NCBI GenBank assembly: GCA_900552465.1
Contig: URZO01000152.1
Span: 1-6,168, forward strand
Length of the DNA stretch: 6,168 bases
Reading direction: 5' to 3'
Source: an uncultured Parabacteroides sp.
GTDB lineage: Bacteria; Bacteroidota; Bacteroidia; Bacteroidales; Tannerellaceae
In this document: in pieces, positions 1-6,001 of the stretch
How the letters are laid out: each line of letters opens with the position of its first letter
Position numbering within the stretch: the first letter of the stretch is position 1
Program-made: the position numbers and the translations under genes
The notes under the pieces: generated by a model
Database searches by the model: none
Seen by the model: only the letters and a program-made list of their open reading frames with translations
Told to the model about the DNA's origin: nothing

Positions 1-2
1 TA

Positions 3-57
3 ACACACCCCCTTCCCCCTCTCAAGAGGGGAATAAGAATGACTTTTGACACACCCC
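3..57. repeat. Intergenic repeat: ACACACCCC direct repeats flanking a C-rich palindrome
   Basis: ACACACCCC occurs at 3-11 and again at 49-57, a 46-base period. Between them lies the inverted repeat CCCCTCT-CA-AGAGGGG (16-31), which extends to TTCCCC...GGGGAA if one C is bulged. Neither strand shows a T-tract after the stem, so an intrinsic terminator is not well supported. From memory, CACACCCC plus CCCCTCT/AGAGGGG sequences recur between genes in many Bacteroidetes genomes, so this may be one copy of a dispersed intergenic repeat. That identity is recollection, while the repeats themselves are read directly. Confidence 0.5.
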
Positions 58-66
58 TTTGTTATA

Positions 67-130
67 TGAGATGCACGGCTTCACATAATCTGAGATGCAA
101 CGTTGCTTTAAGCTACTACTTCACATAATC
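67..130. repeat. Two-part direct repeat at the 3' end of the isomerase gene
   Basis: TGAGATGCA occurs at 67-75 and 91-99, and CTTCACATAATC occurs at 79-90 and 119-130. The order is A-B-A-B, with spacers of 3 and 19 bases inside each A-B pair. The second B copy is coding: on the minus strand it spells the last four codons of the sugar isomerase gene (Asp-Tyr-Val-Lys), ending just before the stop at 116-118. The other copy lies in the 3' flank. The 19-base spacer overlaps a 10-bp perfect palindrome, GCAACGTTGC (97-106). Confidence 0.55.
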
Positions 131-1003
131 AGCATTGTTCAGGAAATCATAGCTCTGCTGGCAGCTGGCGACGGGGTCGTTGTTGGTGTATTGTTCGACT
201 TCAACGTACCAGTCTTTGATGTTGTTGGCATACATCTGGTCGAAGATCGGTTGGAAATTCATCTTTCCGCTCGCGCCGATTTCTTTTTCATCCTTGATGT
301 GGATGGCTTTGAACTGGCTCGGACGGTTCTTCAGGTAGGCAACGGGATCGCCACCCCCTTCTTGTACCCAATACACATCCATTTCGAAGAATACATGGTT
401 CGGGCTTACGTTGTCCAACAGGAAGTCGTAGATCAACTGACCGTCGATTTTCTTAAATTCAAACGCATGGTTGTGATAGCCGAATGCGATACTGGCGGCG
501 GCGGCCTTATAGCCGACCGTGTTGAAATAGTCGCAATACATCTTCAGGTCGTCCAACGTCGTCTTGTCGTTAACCGGCATCCAGGGCTGAACCATGTATT
601 TGACACCCAACTCGTTGTGAGCGGCAATCGCCTGATCCCACCAACTCATCACTTCGGCTTCTTTCTCTTTCGTGAACTCCTGTCCCAAGTGGGCGCTGGT
701 GCATTTCATACCCAGGTCGTTCACCATTTTCTTGAATTCGGCGGGAGCCATGCCGTAGACCTTACCATTGTCGTAGCTGGCGGTTTCAAGGTTCTTATAA
801 CCCATCTTGGAGGCCGTTTCCAATACTTTCTGAATTCCTTCTTCTTTTACAAGGTCTCTCAAAGAATACAACTGAAGTCCAATATATTTGGACGACTCGG
901 ATGCCGACGCTTTGCCGGCACAAGAGGATAATAACTGAGGCATCACCATACCTCCCGCAAGCATCAAGGATGCTCGCTTTAAAAAGTCACGTCTGTTCTG
1001 CAT
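116..1003 (-). CDS. Tat-exported lipoprotein, sugar phosphate isomerase/epimerase-like TIM barrel
   Basis: This 295-residue protein belongs to the xylose isomerase-like TIM-barrel family (AP endonuclease 2 fold). The N-terminus has a twin-arginine motif, NRRDFLK (residues 3-9), a hydrophobic stretch (11-25) and a lipobox LSSC with Cys28, so it should be exported folded by Tat and then lipid-anchored. The barrel begins at IGLQLYSLRD (41-50), typical of the family. Likely metal or catalytic residues lie in GYHNHAFEF (175-183), FEMDVYW (206-212), HIKDE (235-239) and VEVEQY (267-272); this assignment is by family analogy. Length is normal for the group, including the leader. The ATG at 1003 is needed to include the Tat motif; no Shine-Dalgarno is visible, only an A/T-rich leader. 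It lies 63 bp after the permease gene and has a possible promoter in that gap. Related secreted proteins in Bacteroides act on sugars or 3-keto-glycosides, but the substrate cannot be read here. Confidence 0.9.
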   Translation of the reverse strand: MQNRRDFLKRASLMLAGGMVMPQLLSSCAGKASASESSKYIGLQLYSLRDLVKEEGIQKVLETASKMGYKNLETASYDNGKVYGMAPAEFKKMVNDLGMKCTSAHLGQEFTKEKEAEVMSWWDQAIAAHNELGVKYMVQPWMPVNDKTTLDDLKMYCDYFNTVGYKAAAASIAFGYHNHAFEFKKIDGQLIYDFLLDNVSPNHVFFEMDVYWVQEGGGDPVAYLKNRPSQFKAIHIKDEKEIGASGKMNFQPIFDQMYANNIKDWYVEVEQYTNNDPVASCQQSYDFLNNADYVK

Positions 1004-1038
1004 AGTACTAAAAAATTAAGTTTGCTTGAGAATTTGTA

Positions 1039-1046
1039 CAAAAATA
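1039..1046 (-). promoter_or_regulatory. Possible Bacteroides-type -7 element for the isomerase gene
   Basis: On the minus strand the bases read TATTTTTG, a full match to the Bacteroides -7 consensus TAnnTTTG, 35 bases before the ATG at 1003. No TTTG is seen at the expected -33 distance, which would fall near the end of the upstream permease gene. The match suggests the isomerase gene may be transcribed apart from the efflux operon. Such a short motif in AT-rich DNA can arise by chance. Confidence 0.35.
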
Positions 1047-1066
1047 GAACTATATTCGAAGTTTCC

Positions 1067-2290
1067 TTACATAATAGCGTTAAAATCCTCAAATTTCTTC
1101 CTCCGTCGTATCTGAAACCGGTAAATGACGCAAGCCAGAAGGAAATAGACACCGGCTTGTACCCATAAGGTATGGTATTCGTGCGCCACTTCGTTCAAGG
1201 TCGCCCCGCTGGTATTGATACGGATAAATCCCTGAATACCGGGCGTAGAGGGGAAGGCATAGCCGACCGCCTGCCAGAACGGGGGGATCGCCTCCTTCGG
1301 CCAGGACACGCCGGAGATGAACAGGAGGATCACCGAGGTAAAGACGAACAACAACATGGGGGCCTCACGGTTTGTCATAAAGCCGGACAGAGTCATCGCA
1401 AAAAAGATGCAGGCAAAGAGGTATGGCAGGAGAAACAACAGGATTGTCATCGGATTCCCCACCTGCGGCAAGGAAAACAGCTTGGGAACAACCGCCACGA
1501 CCCAGATGCAGACCAGCACATAAATCAATATATACGTCAAAGACTTGCCCAGCACGACCCGCAACGTCCCGTTGAAATGGGGGCTGCCCGGTACGAGGTT
1601 ACGGAGGCTGTTCTTCTCGCGTGCCGTCCCGCCCAACATGCCGATGCCCAGGACCAGCGTCTGCTGGATCACTAAGATCAGGATAGCCGGCACCAGGAAG
1701 CTGGCAAAGCCATTCTGGGAATTGAAGATCGTCACGGACTCGTAGGGCACGGGGTCGATGGTGATCTGCTCCTGCTTTTCCGACATGCCCGGCGAATTAT
1801 GTTGCCGGAGCTCTTTCCCCAGGTCGAGCGACACCTCCGTGGCCGACAACAAGAAGGCTTTGTAGAACAAAAGGCTGCTCATATCCGAGTACAGGGGGAC
1901 GGCCGTCTGCTTGCCCCTATGCAGGTCTTTGCTGAACTCCGTCGGGAAATAGAGAATCCCGTATGCTTTTTTTTCGTCCAGCATCCGCTTGGCCTCTTCC
2001 ATATCAGTACAGACGGCCACCACCTCGACATCCGGCGTCGCGTTCACCCGGCGGGTAAACTCGCGGCTCAGATACGAGTCGGACTGGTCTACGACTACCA
2101 TCTTGGCCTCGTGCACCACTTCGTTATTATAGATGAAGGAATATAGCAACGGATAGGCTAAGGGCACGAGGAAAAAGAAGATCAGCACTCCTTCGTCGCG
2201 GAACACATTCTTCAGCTCGTCCTTCCAGATATAAAAGGTATCCAGAATCCCTTGCTTGATCATATATCGTAAACGATGTTCTTTTTTCAT
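1067..2290 (-). CDS. ABC-2 type transporter permease (second of a pair)
   Basis: This 407-residue inner-membrane protein has the layout of ABC-2 permeases of the YbhS/YbhR/YhhJ type. A first membrane helix (about 34-53) is followed by a large extracytoplasmic domain (about 55-193), then further helices at about 197-218, 249-268, 281-302, 310-327 and 376-390. A cytoplasmic TAREKNSLRNL stretch (222-232) sits between helices 2 and 3, where such permeases contact the ATPase. The family hallmark is SGVSWP (326-331), followed by FPSTPGIQGF (346-355). The C-terminus is basic (RRRKK, 395-399). It starts 11 bp after the stop of the preceding permease; AGAAAGAG directly before the ATG is a weak ribosome site. 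Met10 is an alternative start. It resembles its neighbour, so the two probably form a heterodimeric pore for efflux to the TolC channel. The exported substrate is unknown. Confidence 0.92.
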   Translation of the reverse strand: MKKEHRLRYMIKQGILDTFYIWKDELKNVFRDEGVLIFFFLVPLAYPLLYSFIYNNEVVHEAKMVVVDQSDSYLSREFTRRVNATPDVEVVAVCTDMEEAKRMLDEKKAYGILYFPTEFSKDLHRGKQTAVPLYSDMSSLLFYKAFLLSATEVSLDLGKELRQHNSPGMSEKQEQITIDPVPYESVTIFNSQNGFASFLVPAILILVIQQTLVLGIGMLGGTAREKNSLRNLVPGSPHFNGTLRVVLGKSLTYILIYVLVCIWVVAVVPKLFSLPQVGNPMTILLFLLPYLFACIFFAMTLSGFMTNREAPMLLFVFTSVILLFISGVSWPKEAIPPFWQAVGYAFPSTPGIQGFIRINTSGATLNEVAHEYHTLWVQAGVYFLLACVIYRFQIRRRKKFEDFNAIM

Positions 2291-2301
2291 CTCTTTCTGT
2301 T

Positions 2302-3477
2302 TTACGGAATATATTTAAAGTACAACAGCGCTTTCTTCAGATTCTTCCCGATCAGGAAAGGCAGAACGAGGAAGGCGGCGAGCCAGGCGTATTCGGTCCA
2401 GCTATAAAAGAAAGCCCTTCCGTTCAGAGCCTGGTCCACATAGATCAGGAAATAATGGCGAAGGGGGAACATATTGCTTAAGGCTTGCAAGGTCGGGTCC
2501 ATCCCCAAGACCGGGAACGAGAACCCCACGATCGAAAAAGCAAGCATCCCGAAGAGGCTGGCAAAGCTCAACCCCATACGGAACGTCGGCAACACCCCGA
2601 TCATAAAGATCCCGACGGACTGAGAGGCGATCACCAGCAGGAACAGGGCCGATAACATCGGCCACCAGCCGCTATTAAGCGGAAATGAGTTGAAGCCATA
2701 CAAGGCCGCGCCATACAGAAAGGCCATGACCGTAAAGACCACCGTATAGGGGATCATCTTCCCGATCAGGCTGACCGCAAGCGAGTTTCCGCCCATCTGC
2801 AACCACTCCCGGGCGGTCGAAGATTTGATTTCGGAACCGATGCTGAGCACCGTCACCAGGAAGATCATCAATTGGAGGACACCGGGCAACAAGGTGTTAT
2901 TCAGGTAGACCGAATAGTTGAGCCACGGATTCCCGAGCGCATGCGTGTCGATCACGATCGGTTGGAGCTGGGCCATGATCTGGTCCTCGGTGTAGCCATG
3001 CGCCAATCCGGTCTGCAAACCGACCGAGGCGCCGGCCAGCACGGACATGGTCTTCATATCCCGGAACAACAGGGAGGCGCCGATCAGGTAGGTGCCATTG
3101 GTGTAGAACGACAACTTGGGCTGGCGTCCGGCCGCCGCATCCACCCCGAAATCTTTCGGGATATAGAAGATGCCGTAGACCTTCCCCTCTTGCATGGCCT
3201 GGCGGGCCTCCTCGAAAGAGACCGTCGTGAGGGCTACCTCCGTCTGTTCGAAAGCATCCAATTGACGCGACAGGTTACGCGAATTGGACGAGCCGTCCAT
3301 GTCTACAACGGCAATCGGCATATCGGTCGGCAAGCCGTCTTTCATCAACGAAAGGAAGAACACGACGCAGATGGTCGGAGCCACGAGCATACAAAAGAAG
3401 TAGACGGGTTTCTTCCCGATCCGTTGTATCTCCCGACGGACGATCATCCAAATGCTATGTAAACATTGTTTACTCAT
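2302..3477 (-). CDS. ABC-2 type transporter permease (first of a pair)
   Basis: This 391-residue membrane protein is a paralogue of the next gene in the operon. Helix 1 spans about 25-45. The extracytoplasmic domain (about 47-192) carries AVVDMDGSSNSR (56-67) and GKVYGIFYIPKDF (98-110), which align with VVVDQSDS and KAYGILYFPTEF in the partner. Further helices are at about 197-215, 239-260, 271-294, 301-323 and 361-377. STAREW (220-225) matches the TAREK cytoplasmic stretch of the partner, and FPLRHYFLIY (337-346) is the typical end of the ABC-2 domain. No ATP-binding motif (Walker A or ABC signature) is present, so it is a pure permease. Its ATG overlaps the stop of the fusion-protein gene by one base (TAATG), which points to translational coupling and a fixed subunit ratio. 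Met11 is a possible but less likely start, because the ribosome site fits the ATG at 3477. Confidence 0.92.
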   Translation of the reverse strand: MSKQCLHSIWMIVRREIQRIGKKPVYFFCMLVAPTICVVFFLSLMKDGLPTDMPIAVVDMDGSSNSRNLSRQLDAFEQTEVALTTVSFEEARQAMQEGKVYGIFYIPKDFGVDAAAGRQPKLSFYTNGTYLIGASLLFRDMKTMSVLAGASVGLQTGLAHGYTEDQIMAQLQPIVIDTHALGNPWLNYSVYLNNTLLPGVLQLMIFLVTVLSIGSEIKSSTAREWLQMGGNSLAVSLIGKMIPYTVVFTVMAFLYGAALYGFNSFPLNSGWWPMLSALFLLVIASQSVGIFMIGVLPTFRMGLSFASLFGMLAFSIVGFSFPVLGMDPTLQALSNMFPLRHYFLIYVDQALNGRAFFYSWTEYAWLAAFLVLPFLIGKNLKKALLYFKYIP

Positions 3478-3494
3478 TATTCATTTCCTTTTTT
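3477..3494 (-). promoter_or_regulatory. Shine-Dalgarno and TAATG start-stop overlap of the first permease
   Basis: On the minus strand AAAAAAGGAAA (3484-3494) contains an AGGA core with an 8-base spacer to the ATG at 3477-3475. It lies inside the last codons of the fusion-protein gene, whose TAA stop (3479-3477) shares its final A with that ATG. This is the clearest ribosome site in the window and fixes the permease start. Confidence 0.6.
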
Positions 3495-4484
3495 CTTCAT
3501 GATGACGGACATTCCGGGGCGCAGGTCGGCCACCTTCTCCTCGGGACGGGCGCGCACCTCGAAGGTCTTGTAGTCGAACTGACCGTTTGTCTTGGTTGCT
3601 TTCCAGGCGGCGTATGTCCCCATATCTTTCATATAATAGACTTTCAACTTGACGGGGCGGCTATCCAATGCCGGGATGAAGGCGTTCAGCTCGGAACCTA
3701 TTTTAATGTCCTTCAGGAGGTCTTCACGGATGCTGAATGTCACCCACATATCGTTGAGGTCGGTGATGTTCATGATCGGAGCACCCGTACCGACCAGTTC
3801 GCCCACTTCGGGAAAACGTTCGGACACCTCGCCGTCGATCGGAGAGAGCAGGACGGCCTCTTTCAGATAGGACTCCACTTCGGCAACGGCCCCACCGGCC
3901 TGCTGGACAAGTGCGGAGGCGGCGGCTTTATCTTCCACCCGGGCGCCGTCCATCGCCATGTCGTATTGTGACTTGGCGGCTTTTTCCGTAGCGGCCATCG
4001 CCTTGTAGTTGGCTTCCGCCTCATCGCGCTTCTGGGCGGACATCACGCCTTTTTCGAAGAGGTTCTGCACACGGGTATATGATTTATGGGCAATATCCAA
4101 ACCGGCTTTAGCCTTCTGCCACATTTCGTAAGCGGCGGCTATTTCCTGGGCGCGTGCTCCCTTGATAGCCTTTGCGTTCTGGGCTTCGGCCGCACGGCGC
4201 ACGGCTTCGGCTTGTTGGAGCTTAGCCAACACATCGGGCGTGTCGAGGAATACGAGCGTATCGCCCGCCTTCACCTTGTCGCCTTCACCGAAACGGTAGG
4301 TTTCGATACGGCCGGGCACTTTGCTGGAAATACGTACCTCGGTCGCTTCGGCCTGCCCCATAATGATGTCGTCCGGCGGCGTCAACAGAAAGAAACCGGT
4401 TAAAGCGACTAATCCTACCACACCTGAAAACGCGATAAATGCCAGCAGCATGTTATTGATCGAAAACTTCTTATTCTCGTCCAT
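3477..4484 (-). CDS. HlyD/YbhG-family membrane fusion (periplasmic adaptor) protein
   Basis: This 335-residue adaptor links the inner-membrane permeases to the outer-membrane TolC channel. Residues 11-34 form a single N-terminal membrane anchor after a short cytoplasmic head rich in charge. The first half of the lipoyl domain is at about 47-82 (SSKVPGRI, then GDKVKAGDTLVFLD). A long Ala/Glu/Lys/Gln-rich helical hairpin (about 84-208) should form the coiled coil that meets TolC. The second lipoyl half follows (LSPIDGEVSERFPEVGELV, 213-231), then a beta-barrel region from about 243 and a C-terminal segment with RPGMSV (322-327). There is no lipobox, unlike RND adaptors of the AcrA type, and the anchor plus ABC-2 partners favours the YbhG/EmrA-like group. 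The gene starts 23 bp after the TolC gene, and the weak AATAGAG ribosome site abuts the ATG. Confidence 0.93.
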   Translation of the reverse strand: MDENKKFSINNMLLAFIAFSGVVGLVALTGFFLLTPPDDIIMGQAEATEVRISSKVPGRIETYRFGEGDKVKAGDTLVFLDTPDVLAKLQQAEAVRRAAEAQNAKAIKGARAQEIAAAYEMWQKAKAGLDIAHKSYTRVQNLFEKGVMSAQKRDEAEANYKAMAATEKAAKSQYDMAMDGARVEDKAAASALVQQAGGAVAEVESYLKEAVLLSPIDGEVSERFPEVGELVGTGAPIMNITDLNDMWVTFSIREDLLKDIKIGSELNAFIPALDSRPVKLKVYYMKDMGTYAAWKATKTNGQFDYKTFEVRARPEEKVADLRPGMSVIMKKKGNE

Positions 4485-4507
4485 CTCTATTTTTGTTTTT
4501 ATCGTTA

Positions 4508-5899
4508 TTATTCTTGTTCGTTTGCGGAGAGTTTACCCATTGCCTTGGTCAGGTAAACTTCGGTCAGTTTGACTTCTATCTGTGCGTCGATCAGGCTGGA
4601 ACGGGCCGACACCCAGGCCGTCTGGGCCTCCATCAGGTTGAGGGCGGGAATCACTCCTTCCTCGAAGCCTAAGTTGGCATGGCGAAGGTTCTCTTCTGCA
4701 TTTTCCATATTGCGGGCAGAGGCGATCAGCTTCTTGCCTGCTTCGTTCACCTTATAAACGGATTGGTTGACCTGCAATTCGATCTTCTCGCGGGCATCTT
4801 GCAATTCCAACGACTTGATGCGCGTCTCGGCCCGTGCCGAATTACGCTTATAGGTTCCCTCCCACCAGCCGGAGAGCGGCACTTTCACCATCACGCCGAC
4901 ATTGAACATACCGGCAAATTCGTTCTTATAGCCGTTCATCGCATTCGGATTGGTGACTAAGTAGTTCGCCATGAGAGCGACGTTGGGCAACATGTCCGAC
5001 AACACGATCCGTTCCTTGCGTTTATAGATCTTGGTTGCCAGGTCGAGGCTCTTCAACTCGTTACGGTTCAGGAAGGCTTCGTTCACGTCGGCCGCCGTCA
5101 GGGTCGGTTCGGTCGGGAAATCTTCGATATCCTCGTCGGCCAGGGCAAGCGGTTCTTCGAGCGGAAGGCCGCATATCTGAGCCAGGAGCATGCGGGAGAG
5201 GGCCAGGCCGTTATTGACCTTCGTCTGCGCCATCTCCGCCTCGTTCAGCTTGACCTTGACGGACAGGCCGTCGGCCTCGGTGGCAACGCCTTCGTCGATC
5301 ATGGCGGTGATATCGTGGTCGGTCTTACGGAGCAGGTCGACGTAGGCATCGGCCAGCTTCTTTTTGTTCACTAAGGAAATCACCTGCCAATAGGTCTCAT
5401 CGGTCTTATAGATGACATCTTGCAATTGCTGGTCGTTCATCGACTCGGCCAATTGCTTGGCATACTTCGTGATCTGATTGTAATTGATGATCTTGCCACC
5501 CATAAAAACCGGTTGCACGAGCGAAACGCTTCCCACCCAGATATTCTGGATGTCGAGGTGTTGCATATCTCCCACCCCTTCCATCAATTGGCCGAAGACC
5601 GGAAGTTGGGCGATCGGCCCGAGGGCATTCCCTATGGACGTACTCAGCGCACCCATATCCAGCAGGTTGATATCCTTCTGGTTCCACAGATACGCACCTG
5701 TAGCGGAAAGTTGCGGGAAATATTTGGTAAAAGCGGCGTTCCTCTCGTCGCCTGCCATCTTGATCTTTTCGCCCGAAATCTTCAACTCTTTATTGTTTTG
5801 GATCGCCAGGTGGCGGCATTGCTCCAACGTCAGCACCTGCCCGGCATTCGCGTAGCCCGACGAAACCAGTAATGCGACTAATACCACAAATCTTTTCAT
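4508..5899 (-). CDS. TolC-family outer membrane efflux protein
   Basis: This 463-residue protein is the outer-membrane channel of the exporter and the first gene of the operon. A Sec signal peptide (MKRF, a hydrophobic core at 4-13, then AxA cleavage at Ala-Asn-Ala, 17-19) precedes the usual TolC-family opening LTLEQC (23-28). The two internal repeats of the family are visible: the first beta-strand region runs from FPQLSATGAYLW (61-72) to SLVQPVFMGGKI (126-137), and the second from LPNVALMANY (304-313) to VMVKVPLSGWWEG (336-348). The long helical segments (138-245 and 350-450) are rich in charged residues and Ala, as expected for the periplasmic tunnel. Length is typical. The ATG at 5899 follows AAAAAGAGATAG, a weak A-rich site usual in Bacteroidetes, and gives a complete signal peptide. 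Confidence 0.95.
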   Translation of the reverse strand: MKRFVVLVALLVSSGYANAGQVLTLEQCRHLAIQNNKELKISGEKIKMAGDERNAAFTKYFPQLSATGAYLWNQKDINLLDMGALSTSIGNALGPIAQLPVFGQLMEGVGDMQHLDIQNIWVGSVSLVQPVFMGGKIINYNQITKYAKQLAESMNDQQLQDVIYKTDETYWQVISLVNKKKLADAYVDLLRKTDHDITAMIDEGVATEADGLSVKVKLNEAEMAQTKVNNGLALSRMLLAQICGLPLEEPLALADEDIEDFPTEPTLTAADVNEAFLNRNELKSLDLATKIYKRKERIVLSDMLPNVALMANYLVTNPNAMNGYKNEFAGMFNVGVMVKVPLSGWWEGTYKRNSARAETRIKSLELQDAREKIELQVNQSVYKVNEAGKKLIASARNMENAEENLRHANLGFEEGVIPALNLMEAQTAWVSARSSLIDAQIEVKLTEVYLTKAMGKLSANEQE

Positions 5900-5963
5900 A
5901 TCTATCTCTTTTTATTCGGTTCCTATTTTAAACTATTCCAACCCCTTACTATTATATATTCAG

Positions 5964-5971
5964 CAAATATA
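5964..5971 (-). promoter_or_regulatory. Possible -7 promoter element, efflux operon (proximal)
   Basis: The minus strand reads TATATTTG, a full match to the Bacteroides -7 consensus TAnnTTTG, 64 bases before the TolC-gene ATG. A start site shortly downstream would give a leader of about 55-60 bases. A TTTG at the expected -33 distance is absent. Confidence 0.4.
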
Positions 5972-5983
5972 GAAAATACGGTG

Positions 5984-5991
5984 CAAAAATA
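5984..5991 (-). promoter_or_regulatory. Possible -7 promoter element, efflux operon (distal)
   Basis: The minus strand reads TATTTTTG, a second full match to TAnnTTTG, 84 bases before the TolC-gene ATG. Its -33 region would fall around 6011-6015, inside the left arm of the palindrome at 6012-6029. That makes a repressor-controlled promoter plausible. The -33 itself is not a good match. Confidence 0.35.
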
Positions 5992-6001
5992 CAGGTTCGG
6001 T

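Noticed and set aside
16..31. Hairpin as the intrinsic terminator of the isomerase gene
   Set aside because: Read on the minus strand it is followed by GGAAGGGGG, not a T-tract, and it lies 85 bases beyond the stop codon; repeat DNA is a better description.
95..931. Long plus-strand open frame (278 codons) opposite the isomerase gene
   Set aside because: It lies antisense to a gene with clear family motifs and a Tat signal, has no recognisable domain, and is explained by the codon use of the true gene.
1172..1675. Plus-strand open frame opposite the second permease
   Set aside because: Its predicted protein is rich in Arg, Gln, His and Asp without domain features, typical of the reverse complement of a membrane-protein gene.
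2872..3462. Plus-strand open frame (196 codons) opposite the first permease
   Set aside because: It shows low-complexity composition with many His, Arg, Gly and Gln residues and no ribosome site; the minus-strand permease is certain.
5420..5872. Plus-strand open frame opposite the TolC-family gene
   Set aside because: It is antisense to a well-supported gene and has no motif of its own.
3477..5899. RND-type efflux system (AcrA-TolC)
   Set aside because: There is no RND pump gene; the adaptor has a membrane anchor rather than a lipobox, and the partners are ABC-2 permeases.
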